Shown: positions 1-9,655 of the stretch, piece by piece | Layout: each line of letters starts with the position of its first letter | Position numbering within the stretch: position 1 is the stretch's first letter | NCBI GenBank assembly: GCA_022425625.1 | Contig: JAKMFD010000001.1 | Span: forward strand, 1 to 35,768 | DNA from: Crocinitomicaceae bacterium | Lineage (GTDB): Bacteria > Bacteroidota > Bacteroidia > Flavobacteriales_D > Crocinitomicaceae | Reading direction: 5' to 3' | DNA: 35,768 nucleotides | The notes under the pieces: generated by a model | The model's input: only the letters and a program-made list of their open reading frames with translations | The model's database searches: none | What the model was told of the DNA's origin: nothing | Position numbers and translations under genes: made by a program

Positions 1-32
1 TAATTATAATCATTGTTCTTGAATGAAGTAGT

Positions 33-482
33 TTATTTACTTAGCTCTTCACGAACGATTGACGATATCAACTTTCCATCTGCTTTACCCGCAAGCTTTT
101 TGGTAAGCATCCCCATACACTTGCCCATATCTTGAGGGCCTGATGCGCCGACAACTTTAATCACCTCAACTACTTCTGCCCTCACCTCATCTTCGGAGAA
201 CATTTTTGGTAAGAAGGTCTCTATAATTTCAGCTTGCTCAAACTCTTCTTTGGCGAGATCGTCCCTCCCCTGCTCTAAATATAAGGCATAGGTTTCCTTT
301 CTCTGCTTATGAAGCTTCATGCAAATTTTTAAGACAACGGCATCTGTTATTTCTTGACCACTAGCAGAAGTAGCCTCAACCATTATTTTTGATTTAATAT
401 CACGTAAAGTGGAAAGACGCACTTTGTCCTTGGAACGCATTGCGGCTTTAATGGCTTGATTAATTTGTTCAGAAAGCATCAC
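33..482 (-). CDS. GatB/YqeY domain-containing protein
   Basis: 149-aa ORF; YqeY-like sequence (LSTLRDIKSKI..., GPQDMGKCMGML.KKLAGKADGK); located directly downstream of ftsZ. Confidence 0.9.
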   Translation of the reverse strand: MMLSEQINQAIKAAMRSKDKVRLSTLRDIKSKIMVEATSASGQEITDAVVLKICMKLHKQRKETYALYLEQGRDDLAKEEFEQAEIIETFLPKMFSEDEVRAEVVEVIKVVGASGPQDMGKCMGMLTKKLAGKADGKLISSIVREELSK

Positions 483-2108
483 TTAATCGACGTTATCATG
501 TAGAAAGCTATTGTCGCTAAGATCAGATCCTCCGTCTTCGTCTTCAGAAAGTCCAAACCTGCTCGGTTTAGATTCACTTGGCTTGCTGTTGTCTAAAAAT
601 AGAGATCTTCTTTTAAAGGCTGGCTCTTTTTCGTAATCGGTAATACCTTCAGCATTCTTAAGTCTAGACGTGTGCTCTTGAATTTTACTAACGCGGTCTT
701 GCGTCATTTTTTGATGGTCTTCAGCAGTAGGCTTCACCTCTTCTTCTATATCATCATCCAACTGGTGCTTAACCACCCCGGTTTCTGCAAACAAGTCAGG
801 CTGGACATCATTTTCGTTCAAATTCTCTGGTACTATTGTTTCACTAATTTCCCAAGCAATAGGACCTTCATTATTTTGTTCAGTATTGTCGCTTTCCTCC
901 TCATTTAGATCATGGACCACCTTTACCTCACTTGCATCTTCTTCCTCTGCAGCTAAAGAGTCAGCTCCAAGAGAAATTGGTTCTATCGTTTTTACAAACG
1001 GCTCATCCTCTGCCACTTGTTCCTCATCGTTATTTTTCGAGGCCGTCACAGGATTCTCTAAAGGCTGCTTAATCTCTTTGGTAGCAGCGTCCTCTAAGGT
1101 CGTAATAATACGCTCGGCCGGTTTACCTAAAGGCACTATTAAATCTTCTGAGGTCGCAAATCCAGTCGCTATAATTGTAACTGACAGCTTATCGCCTAGC
1201 GCTTCATCTTCACCCACGCCAAATATCACATCAGCAGTGGAACCTGCTTCCTCTTGAACATAATCCGTAATCTCTCCCATCTCGTCCATGGTTATTTCAT
1301 TGGACTTACTGTAGCTTATGTTTAATAAGATATAATTCGCTCCATTTATATCATTATCATTAAGAAGTGGTGATGCTAAAGCAGCTGTCACGGCCTCCAT
1401 AGCTCGATCATCACCCTCCGCTTGAGCAGAGCCCATAATGGCATGTCCGCTATCGCGAAGTACGGTATTCACATCATTGAAATCTGTATTTATGAGGCCT
1501 GTCCTGGAAATCAATTCCGCAATTCCTTTGGCAGCTACTGTCAAAATATCATCGGCATGAGCAAATGCAGCAGTTAAGGCCATATTCTTTCCAAAATCTC
1601 TCAGCCTCTCATTACTAATAATCAAAAGACTGTCTACATTTTGACGCATTCGTTCAAGACCGGCCTCTGCTTGAATTCTTCTTTTCTTTCCTTCAAAATT
1701 AAAGGGTACAGTTACAATACCTACAGTTAAAATACCTAGATCTTTTGCAATCTGAGCGATAACCGGACCCGCACCTGTTCCTGTTCCACCACCCATTCCA
1801 GCAGTAACAAAAAGCATTTTAGTGTTTTGACTTAACAACTCACGGATGTCTTCTAAATTTTCTAGAGCGGCATTCTCACCCACTTCGGGCTTCATTCCGG
1901 CACCTCGGCCTTCCGTTAGCTCTGTGCCTAATTGAATCTTATAAGGGACAGGAGAAATATCCAATGCTTGACGATCTGTGTTACAGATGATAAAATCAAC
2001 ACCTTGAATCCCCTGATTGAACATATGATTCACAGCATTGCTACCACCTCCACCAACACCAATTACTTTGATGTCTGAACTGTTTTCTTTTGGTATATCA
2101 AATTCCAT
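483..2108 (-). CDS. ftsZ: Cell division protein FtsZ
   Basis: Tubulin-like GTPase motifs GVGGGGSNAVNHM and GGGTGTGAGPVIA; long acidic linker and conserved-looking C-terminal peptide. Confidence 0.98.
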   Translation of the reverse strand: MEFDIPKENSSDIKVIGVGGGGSNAVNHMFNQGIQGVDFIICNTDRQALDISPVPYKIQLGTELTEGRGAGMKPEVGENAALENLEDIRELLSQNTKMLFVTAGMGGGTGTGAGPVIAQIAKDLGILTVGIVTVPFNFEGKKRRIQAEAGLERMRQNVDSLLIISNERLRDFGKNMALTAAFAHADDILTVAAKGIAELISRTGLINTDFNDVNTVLRDSGHAIMGSAQAEGDDRAMEAVTAALASPLLNDNDINGANYILLNISYSKSNEITMDEMGEITDYVQEEAGSTADVIFGVGEDEALGDKLSVTIIATGFATSEDLIVPLGKPAERIITTLEDAATKEIKQPLENPVTASKNNDEEQVAEDEPFVKTIEPISLGADSLAAEEEDASEVKVVHDLNEEESDNTEQNNEGPIAWEISETIVPENLNENDVQPDLFAETGVVKHQLDDDIEEEVKPTAEDHQKMTQDRVSKIQEHTSRLKNAEGITDYEKEPAFKRRSLFLDNSKPSESKPSRFGLSEDEDGGSDLSDNSFLHDNVD

Positions 2109-2135
2109 ATCTCTAGTTTTAACGTTATGTTCTTA

Positions 2136-3428
2136 TTAATCTTCAAAAATTCCAGTTACGCCTCTAAGTACTTTTTCAAAGAACTTTCCTTTCTTTTCAG
2201 GCTCTTCTTTTTGTTCCTCAATCGGCTTTGAATTTTTCTCAAAACCCTTCAGCACAAGACCAATTCCAGTTGAGTATATTGGGCTTGTCAATCCTTCATC
2301 ATTTGTATTAGCTAAATGCTCATTTGGGTATCCAATCCTTGCATCCATTCCTGTTAAGTATTCAACAAGTTGGGTTAGATGTTTGAGTTTTGAACCGCCA
2401 CCCGTAACAACAATACCCCCTATAATCTCTTTGGCATAACCAGAGTTTTGAATCTCATTATTAACCTTCTCTATAATTTCCACCATCCTAGCTTCAATAA
2501 TACTGGCAAGGTTTCGTACTGTAATTTCTTTGGATTTTTGTCCGCGTAACCCTGGAATACATACGACCTCCTTATCACTGCTTTCTGAGGCAAGAGCACT
2601 ACCAAACTTAACCTTTAAACGTTCAGCGTGGCGTTCTAGAATTCTACAACCTGTTTTTATATCTTGAGTGACGATATTTCCTCCAAAAGGAATCACAGCT
2701 GTATGTCTAATGATTCCGTCATGAAAAATAGCAACATCAGTTGTGCCACCTCCTATATCGACAAGAACAATACCTGCCTCCTTTTCCTCATCACTAAGTA
2801 CGGCATCTGCAGAAGCTATTGGTTCTAAAATGACCTCGCTAATCTCGAGCCCAGCCTTCTGAACACAATTGTAAATATTTTTCACATTGCTCACCTGACC
2901 CGTGATAATATGAAAGTTAGCTTCAAGTCTAACTCCTGCCATACCCACAGGTTCTTTTATACCTTGCTCACCATCTACAGTGTATTCTTGGGGTATCACC
3001 GTAATAATTTCCTCCCCTGGATTCATTACGAGCTCATACATATTATTGACAAAGGTTGTAATGTCAGCTTGTGAAATTTCTTCCTCACGATTTTTACGAG
3101 TATAGCTATCACTCGTTTGCATACTCTTAATATGTTGTCCGGCTATTCCAACAACTACATTACTTAGCTTAAGATTTCCCTCTTTACAATTTTGCTCTGT
3201 ATTTTCAATCGCGGACTGAATAGATTGAATCGTTCTATGAATATTAAATACAACGCCTTTTTTCACCCCTAAGGATTCACTCTTCCCTTGTGAGATGATT
3301 TCAATCTTACCATGCTCATTTTTCACACCAACAAAACAGGCAATTTTAGTTGTGCCAATATCTAAACCGACAACAACGGATTTCTTACCTGGCTCAGCTG
3401 AATTTCCTGCAAACGACTTGTCCTTCAT
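2136..3428 (-). CDS. ftsA: Cell division protein FtsA
   Basis: Actin-like ATPase motifs VVGLDIGTTKIACFVG, VDIGGGTTDVAIF, IVVTGGGSKL; located upstream of ftsZ. Confidence 0.97.
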   Translation of the reverse strand: MKDKSFAGNSAEPGKKSVVVGLDIGTTKIACFVGVKNEHGKIEIISQGKSESLGVKKGVVFNIHRTIQSIQSAIENTEQNCKEGNLKLSNVVVGIAGQHIKSMQTSDSYTRKNREEEISQADITTFVNNMYELVMNPGEEIITVIPQEYTVDGEQGIKEPVGMAGVRLEANFHIITGQVSNVKNIYNCVQKAGLEISEVILEPIASADAVLSDEEKEAGIVLVDIGGGTTDVAIFHDGIIRHTAVIPFGGNIVTQDIKTGCRILERHAERLKVKFGSALASESSDKEVVCIPGLRGQKSKEITVRNLASIIEARMVEIIEKVNNEIQNSGYAKEIIGGIVVTGGGSKLKHLTQLVEYLTGMDARIGYPNEHLANTNDEGLTSPIYSTGIGLVLKGFEKNSKPIEEQKEEPEKKGKFFEKVLRGVTGIFED

Positions 3429-4191
3429 ATTTTAAACTTATTTCAGTGTACTTATTCCAACCCTCAAATGGCATTGCCTCTTTATAGAAGACCTTTAGCC
3501 TATTAAATTTATCTCTAACCTCCTCGCTCGTCTCCGCAGATCCAAAAACTATTTTTTGCCTACCCAAAACAGGAATAAGAATGAAATCATTATTTTCATC
3601 GAAATACACCTGGCCTATTAAAGATTGCAGTAAGGGGTCCTTACAAACATAATTTGAAATGCGATAGATATCATCTAAAAGCCTAATACTTTTCAAGGAG
3701 TCGTTGTTGATAATTGAATTGACATTTTCAGTCTGTATTCGATCCGGAATATTACCAGAAAAAATCAATGATCTTGCGGTATGAATTGAAGAACGTCTCA
3801 TTTTATTTCCATCAGCATCTAAATAGAAAGACGCATGCCCTTCTGGGAAAACTCTAGCAATAGGTTTAATGAGTTCTAGATCAATGTTCCAAGAACCGTT
3901 AAGCTGCTTGTAAACATCTGCATGCTTAATTTCTTGCATGGTATCAAGAATGGACTCTACTTTTGAGATGTCTAACCCTGAAACTAAGCCCTGAGGATTA
4001 AATATTTGTTGTGTTTGCAGGCGATTGATAATCTCTTTCTTGGTTAAGAAGGTGTCCTTTCCTTGTACAGAAATATCAATTACAGGCATGCTTAATTTGG
4101 CATTGGCTTCTTTATCTCGCTCCCAAATTAAAACAGCAGTAACTCCTGAAAAAAGCGCACACCACAGTAAAATCTTCAACCATTTATTCAT
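3394..4191 (-). CDS. ftsQ: Cell division protein FtsQ/DivIB-like
   Basis: N-terminal single TM segment (WLKILLWCALFSGVTAVLIW), POTRA-like N-terminal region, position between murC and ftsA. Its 3' end overlaps the ftsA start by 35 nt. Confidence 0.85.
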   Translation of the reverse strand: MNKWLKILLWCALFSGVTAVLIWERDKEANAKLSMPVIDISVQGKDTFLTKKEIINRLQTQQIFNPQGLVSGLDISKVESILDTMQEIKHADVYKQLNGSWNIDLELIKPIARVFPEGHASFYLDADGNKMRRSSIHTARSLIFSGNIPDRIQTENVNSIINNDSLKSIRLLDDIYRISNYVCKDPLLQSLIGQVYFDENNDFILIPVLGRQKIVFGSAETSEEVRDKFNRLKVFYKEAMPFEGWNKYTEISLKYEGQVVCRKFS

Positions 4192-5579
4192 GATACTGCA
4201 TCTACATTTTGAATTAATATATCCTTCAATGGCGCCACCATTCGATCTATATCTCCCGCACCTATTGTAACAACAATCCCACTATTTTTCTTTTGCATTA
4301 ACTCCAAAATCCTTGATGAATTAAGCACTTGCTTTTTCTTTAAACGAACCATAGACAAAAGCCATTCACTGGAAATCCCGAGTATTTCTTCCTCTCTTGC
4401 CGGGTAAATCGGCAGTAAAATCAGCTCATCAAACCGAGACAATTGTTCTGAAAACTCGGAGCCAAAATCTCGAGTTCTCGTATATAAATGAGGTTGAAAA
4501 ATAGCCGTAATCTCTTGCTCAGGAAACATCATCTGCAAGGAATCAATAAGAAACCGAAGTTCTTCAGGATGATGTGCATAATCGTCGATATAAATCAAAT
4601 TATCCGACTTAAATTGAATATCGAATCGCCTGCGCACCCCTTTAAAAGAATTTAACCCCCCCTGAATCTCTTGAATTGGAAGACCTATTTTATCTAACAA
4701 AGCAATGCAAGCAAGTGCATTCAGGACATTATGTAACCCTGGGATTTGAAGTGTGAACTTCGTGTGGTTTATTGATTTAGAATTTACGATAAACTGCATT
4801 ACACCATCAATATATTTGATGTGAGAAGCCTTATAGTCCGCCGTATCAGAATCAATCGCATAAGTAACTGAGTCGCAAAGAGAAGGCAAGTTAATCCCTT
4901 CATGAACAACGCAGCACCCATTAGGGTCAATCTTCATGGCATACTGACGGAATCCATCGGTGAAATTTTTAGCATCACCATATATATCGAGATGGTCAGG
5001 ATCCATAGCGGTTACAATACTCGCAAATGGAGAAAGGTGTAGAAAAGATCGGTCAAACTCATCTGCCTCGACCACAACCCAATCTGTTGATTTGTTTACA
5101 ATTAAATTTGAATTTTTGTTCGATGAAATACCTCCCAAAAATGCATTACATTTCCATGGACTATGATCTAATATATGAGAAAGCATGGCACTCGTTGTTG
5201 TTTTTCCATGAGTTCCAGCTACGCATAAACCTTTCATGAATCTGGTTATCAACCCAAGAGCTTCTGCCCTTTTATAAACCACAAATCCATTCTCTCTGAA
5301 ATAAGTGAGTTCCTTGTGAGATGATGATACCGCGGGTGTATATATAACCAATGTCTCCTCGGGAGAAGAAACAATTTTTCGAACATCAGAACCTTTGTCC
5401 TCAAAATGTATCTTACAGCCTTCTTTTATCAAATCATCAGTAATAGTTGAAGGTGTGCGATCATAACCAAAAACAGCTTTGTCATTCGACTTGAAATATC
5501 TCGCCAATGCGGACATTCCAATACCTCCGATACCTATGAGGTAAAAGCTTTTAAAATCAGTTATTTTATTCCTCGTCAT
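4188..5579 (-). CDS. murC: UDP-N-acetylmuramate--L-alanine ligase
   Basis: Mur ligase motifs GIGGIGMSALA, AGTHGKTTTSAML, YIDDYAHHPEEL. Confidence 0.97.
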   Translation of the reverse strand: MTRNKITDFKSFYLIGIGGIGMSALARYFKSNDKAVFGYDRTPSTITDDLIKEGCKIHFEDKGSDVRKIVSSPEETLVIYTPAVSSSHKELTYFRENGFVVYKRAEALGLITRFMKGLCVAGTHGKTTTSAMLSHILDHSPWKCNAFLGGISSNKNSNLIVNKSTDWVVVEADEFDRSFLHLSPFASIVTAMDPDHLDIYGDAKNFTDGFRQYAMKIDPNGCCVVHEGINLPSLCDSVTYAIDSDTADYKASHIKYIDGVMQFIVNSKSINHTKFTLQIPGLHNVLNALACIALLDKIGLPIQEIQGGLNSFKGVRRRFDIQFKSDNLIYIDDYAHHPEELRFLIDSLQMMFPEQEITAIFQPHLYTRTRDFGSEFSEQLSRFDELILLPIYPAREEEILGISSEWLLSMVRLKKKQVLNSSRILELMQKKNSGIVVTIGAGDIDRMVAPLKDILIQNVDAVS

Positions 5580-6696
5580 TATTTATAATTGTTTCGCAAG
5601 CATCAATGATTTCTTTTGTTGCATTTGGCTTTGCCAATTTTTTGATGTTTTCAGACAACTTATTTACTTGTTCCTTATCATTTAAGAGATCAAAAATTGT
5701 TTGAACCAAACTTTTAACCGCATCACGATCTTTCACCATTAAAGCAGCCTCGTTAGCTACCAATGCCATGGCATTTTTAGTCTGATGATCTTCAGCAACA
5801 TTGGGAGACGGGACCAATATGGTAGCCTTACCAATCAAGCATAATTCAGAAACAGATAAAGCTCCAGCCCTAGAAATAACAACATCTGCAGCTGTATAAG
5901 CAGCATCCATTCTTGAAATAAAAGGCAAGAGTTTGATGTGTTTCGGTAAGTCTAAATTCGCATTTAAAAGTGCTTGATAGTAGCCCTTTCCGCACTGCCA
6001 AATCACCTGAATATTACTTTTTGAGATGGCCTCTATGGAACCAGAAAGAGCCTCGTTTAAAGTTCTTGCACCCAAGCTTCCACCGATCACAAGAATGGTC
6101 TGACGAGAAGCTTCAAGATCAAATACTTTTAGCGCTTCCACACGTGTTAAACTTGAAGGGCTTAATTCTTCCCGCACAGGGTTACCTGTTAATCGAATTT
6201 TACTTAAAGAAAAGAACTGTTCCAAACCCGAATAAGCCGTACAGATTAATTTTGCCTTTTTTGATAATAATATATTGGTCTTTCCGGGGAAAGAATTTTG
6301 TTCTTGAATTACCGTTGGTATACCAAGTAATTGCGCCATTTTCAATGTTGGACCACTGGCATACCCCCCTACACCAACAACCAACTCCGGATCATTTTTT
6401 TTCAATACGCTTCGCGCTTTCAATAAACTTTTAAGAAGCTTAAACGGAAGCAAAAAATTTGAAAAACTCAGTTTTCTTTGAAAACCTACAATGGGTAAAC
6501 CTGTTATTTCATATCCAGCCTGAGGCACTCTTTCCATTTCCATCTTTCCTTGCGCTCCCACAAACAAAATAGATACTTGAGGATTCCTTTTTTTAATCTC
6601 ATTTGCTATGGCAATAGCAGGAAAAATATGTCCCCCTGTGCCACCACCTGAAATCACAACCCTATTAATCTGTTTTCTCATCTTCATTATAATCAA
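5566..6696 (-). CDS. murG: UDP-N-acetylglucosamine--N-acetylmuramyl-(pentapeptide) pyrophosphoryl-undecaprenol N-acetylglucosamine transferase
   Basis: ISGGGTGGHIFPAIAIA, VGVGGYASGP, ISRAGALSVSEL, EDHQTKNAMAL motifs. The start may be one of the internal Met codons a few residues in (MIIMKMRKQ). Confidence 0.97.
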   Translation of the reverse strand: MIIMKMRKQINRVVISGGGTGGHIFPAIAIANEIKKRNPQVSILFVGAQGKMEMERVPQAGYEITGLPIVGFQRKLSFSNFLLPFKLLKSLLKARSVLKKNDPELVVGVGGYASGPTLKMAQLLGIPTVIQEQNSFPGKTNILLSKKAKLICTAYSGLEQFFSLSKIRLTGNPVREELSPSSLTRVEALKVFDLEASRQTILVIGGSLGARTLNEALSGSIEAISKSNIQVIWQCGKGYYQALLNANLDLPKHIKLLPFISRMDAAYTAADVVISRAGALSVSELCLIGKATILVPSPNVAEDHQTKNAMALVANEAALMVKDRDAVKSLVQTIFDLLNDKEQVNKLSENIKKLAKPNATKEIIDACETIINNDEE

Positions 6697-7852
6697 AGGA
6701 TGTCGCTGTTGCCGTTAGCTTATTGTTATTTCTTGCAATTGATTGGACAATCCCTATGGATACACAAGCCATAATCAAGGCCGATCCTCCCATGGCTAAA
6801 AAAGGCATATTTTGACCAGTAACCGGAACAAAACCTACACAGACCAACATATTAATTGAGGCCTGCATCAATAGATGAATACCAATACCCAAACATAAAT
6901 AAGATTCAAAAAGAACCTCAGTTTTAAAAGCAATTCTGAAGATTCTGAGGAGTAAAATGATATAGGTGAAAGCCAATACAAAACCTGAAAGCAAACCAAA
7001 TTCTTCAATAAAACTCGCAAAGTAAAAATCTGCATAGGCCTCAGGGATATAACTTTTCAAACGACCATCACCAACCCCTTGACCAATTAAAGAGCCATTA
7101 AAAATAGCGAGCTTCGCATTATTGGCTTGAGCATTTTCAATTTTTGAAGCACCTGGATCTTGCTTTTGTTCCCAAAGCCTTACAATTCTGGCTTTCCAAG
7201 TTTGATATCTAGAGAGCTGTGTATCAGGAAAAGCCTCCTGAACAGATATAAACATGAGCATCGATGCAAAAATCGAAAGCATAATTAAAAACAATTTTCG
7301 CCAAGGAAATCGTGCAATGAAAAGTAGCATGAATGAAATTGAAAAAAGCATTAATGCTGTTGAAAGGTTGTCCTTAAGAATCAAAAGGCAAATAATAAAA
7401 ATAGGGGCGATTACTGGGATCACCCCTCCTTTCCAATCATCTAAAAGCTTTTCTTTTTTGACCAATAGTTTGGACAAATACATCAGCAAAGCTAGCTTGG
7501 CAAAATCCGAGGATTGAAAAGTCAAACCAAAAACTCTAATCCAACGTTCCGCACCATTAACTTTAACGCCAAAGAATATGGTAAATACAAGCAATGCAAT
7601 TGCTAAATAATATACAAATTGACTGATTTGATTAAAATATTTCGTTTGAATTCTATGCACAGTAAACATACACGCAAAACCCAATAATACATAAACCAAA
7701 TGCTTACCTAAATAATAAGATGGAGAGCCTCCTTCAATGCGAACAAGTATAGGCACAAAACTATACACGGTAAGCAGAGAAAAAGACATAAGCAATATTA
7801 CAATCATCCATATTTGGGCATCGCCCTTGAGATATTTCAGATAATACCTCAT
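6665..7852 (-). CDS. ftsW: FtsW/RodA/SpoVE family lipid II polymerase (FtsW)
   Basis: Multi-TM SEDS protein; motifs GAERWIRVFGLTFQSSDFAKLAL and FVPVTGQNMPFLAMGGSALI. Confidence 0.95.
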   Translation of the reverse strand: MRYYLKYLKGDAQIWMIVILLMSFSLLTVYSFVPILVRIEGGSPSYYLGKHLVYVLLGFACMFTVHRIQTKYFNQISQFVYYLAIALLVFTIFFGVKVNGAERWIRVFGLTFQSSDFAKLALLMYLSKLLVKKEKLLDDWKGGVIPVIAPIFIICLLILKDNLSTALMLFSISFMLLFIARFPWRKLFLIMLSIFASMLMFISVQEAFPDTQLSRYQTWKARIVRLWEQKQDPGASKIENAQANNAKLAIFNGSLIGQGVGDGRLKSYIPEAYADFYFASFIEEFGLLSGFVLAFTYIILLLRIFRIAFKTEVLFESYLCLGIGIHLLMQASINMLVCVGFVPVTGQNMPFLAMGGSALIMACVSIGIVQSIARNNNKLTATATSFDYNEDEKTD

Positions 7853-8307
7853 TTTTGAATTTGAGCTTTTAAAACGTGAGATTTAAACGATTTGATACTA
7901 AATTCAGCATCTGAATCTGAGGCCGTAAACAATAAAATCCCCGGCTTAAAAACAAGTTTATTCACATAATCAATAGCCTCATGAATGGAATTGACAGATA
8001 TAATTTTTTCAGAACAATTATCTTTTCTGTCTGGACCATATAACACACAGTTTTTAATTTTCAATCCTAAATTTGAAGAACGGTCAAAAAAAGATTTTAT
8101 CTCATTTTGATTTCCAATCCATAATATTTCAAATGGAAAATTCTCTATGGTATTATTCAAAAGCGTCAAGTCTGGATTATGCCATAAAAAGGCATCCATA
8201 CCCAAGTATTTCCCCAATGGCTTCATCAATAGATGCCCATCTATCATGGAGGAATCTTGAATACGAGAAGTATTCTTTTTCTTGTTATGTGACTCGAACT
8301 TTTTCAA
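7849..8307 (-). CDS. Uncharacterised 152-aa protein; possible degenerate Mur-ligase C-terminal-domain-like protein
   Basis: Intact ORF between ftsW (4-nt overlap) and murD (4-nt gap), same strand. C-terminal segment SVNSIHEAIDYVNKLVFKPGILLFTASDSDAEFSIKSFKSHVLKA resembles the MurD segment SAVEAVAYAYRLARKDESVLLSPACASFDLFDSYEDRGNQFKQAV by eye. Confidence 0.7.
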   Translation of the reverse strand: MKKFESHNKKKNTSRIQDSSMIDGHLLMKPLGKYLGMDAFLWHNPDLTLLNNTIENFPFEILWIGNQNEIKSFFDRSSNLGLKIKNCVLYGPDRKDNCSEKIISVNSIHEAIDYVNKLVFKPGILLFTASDSDAEFSIKSFKSHVLKAQIQK

Positions 8308-8311
8308 TAGT

Positions 8312-9655
8312 TTATAACATTCTTACAGCTTGCTTAAATTGATTACCTCTATCTTCATAGCTGTCAAATAAATCAAAGCTGGCACATGCCGGAGAGAGTA
8401 ATACAGACTCATCTTTACGAGCCAATCTATAAGCGTAAGCCACTGCCTCCACTGCACTTCTTGCCTCCACTAATGTCTCAACCTTATCGCAAAATGCTTC
8501 CTTGATTTTATCATTGTTTTCCCCCAGGCAAATAATCGCTTTTACCTTCTCATCTACCAAAGGAAGTAACTCGTTATAATCGTTGCCCTTATCAACACCG
8601 CCAACAATCCAAATGGTCGGTTTTTCCATACTCTCAAGCGCAAACCAAGTAGAATTAATATTGGTGGCTTTTGAATCATTTATAAACTCAATACCATTGA
8701 CTTTGGCAACGAATTCTAAACGGTGTTCTACATTTACAAAATCCTCTAGACTTTGACGCACGATATCCTTGCGAATTTCTACTATTCTAGCAGCAATCCC
8801 TGCTGCTAATGAATTTTGGGTATTGTGCTTACCCTTTAAAGCTAAATCATGAATGGACATAGATAATTGTTCTTTTATATTGATTATTAATTGATCCGAA
8901 ATTGAATACCCACCAATGTTTTGTGGGTTTTTAAGAGAAAAGCCTGCCAGTCGCATGGGCAATTCCATTTGTGACATTTTTTCATCGATAATTTGGTCAT
9001 CCGCATTGTAGATAAACCAGTCTGAGGCACTTTGATTTTTAGTAATACGCATTTTAGAGTCTGCATATAGACTCAAATTGTTCTCATATCGATCAAGATG
9101 ATCTGGTGTAATATTTAACAGAATAGAGATGTCAGCTCTAAAGTCTTGTATATCGTCAAGCTGAAAGGAGCTCAGTTCAATAATGAAATACGCAGGTTCT
9201 ATTGACGCTACCTGGCGGGCAAAACTTTTACCAACATTCCCTGCAAAAGAGACCTCGATGCCCGCATTTTTAAAAATATGGTAAACCAGCATCGTAGTCG
9301 TTGTTTTCCCATTACTACCTGTGATACAAATCTTCTTAGCCTTGGTGAATTTTGCAGCAAACTCAATCTCCGAAATGACATTAACGCTATTCACATTACA
9401 ACTTTGAATAACAGCGGCTGTATTTGGAATGCCAGGAGATTTAATCACAAGATTTGCCTTAAGTATGCGATCGAGATCATGTCCGGACTCTTCATATTCA
9501 ACATTTAGCTGCTGCAACTCAGATTTGTAGTTTTCTTTGAGCAAGCCCGCATCTGAAACAAAGACATTTGCTCCCATTTTATTTGCAAGGATTGCTGCGC
9601 CAACGCCGCTTTCGCCACCTCCAATTATTGCGATATTTTGACCTTCGAAATGCAT
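8312..9655 (-). CDS. murD: UDP-N-acetylmuramoylalanine--D-glutamate ligase
   Basis: IAIIGGGESGVGAA, ITGSNGKTTTTML, NDSKATN, LSPACASFDLF motifs. Start trimmed from the ORF-track 9712 to ATG at 9655, giving a 1-nt TAATG overlap with the mraY stop. Confidence 0.96.
   Translation of the reverse strand: MHFEGQNIAIIGGGESGVGAAILANKMGANVFVSDAGLLKENYKSELQQLNVEYEESGHDLDRILKANLVIKSPGIPNTAAVIQSCNVNSVNVISEIEFAAKFTKAKKICITGSNGKTTTTMLVYHIFKNAGIEVSFAGNVGKSFARQVASIEPAYFIIELSSFQLDDIQDFRADISILLNITPDHLDRYENNLSLYADSKMRITKNQSASDWFIYNADDQIIDEKMSQMELPMRLAGFSLKNPQNIGGYSISDQLIINIKEQLSMSIHDLALKGKHNTQNSLAAGIAARIVEIRKDIVRQSLEDFVNVEHRLEFVAKVNGIEFINDSKATNINSTWFALESMEKPTIWIVGGVDKGNDYNELLPLVDEKVKAIICLGENNDKIKEAFCDKVETLVEARSAVEAVAYAYRLARKDESVLLSPACASFDLFDSYEDRGNQFKQAVRML

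Noticed and set aside
886-1257. 123-aa plus-strand ORF opposite ftsZ
   Set aside because: Lies fully antisense to the FtsZ linker; low-complexity Ser-rich translation (SSSSAAKES, SASSSPTP), a typical shadow ORF.
5970-6434. 154-aa plus-strand ORF opposite murG
   Set aside because: Fully antisense to a well-supported murG; no domain character.
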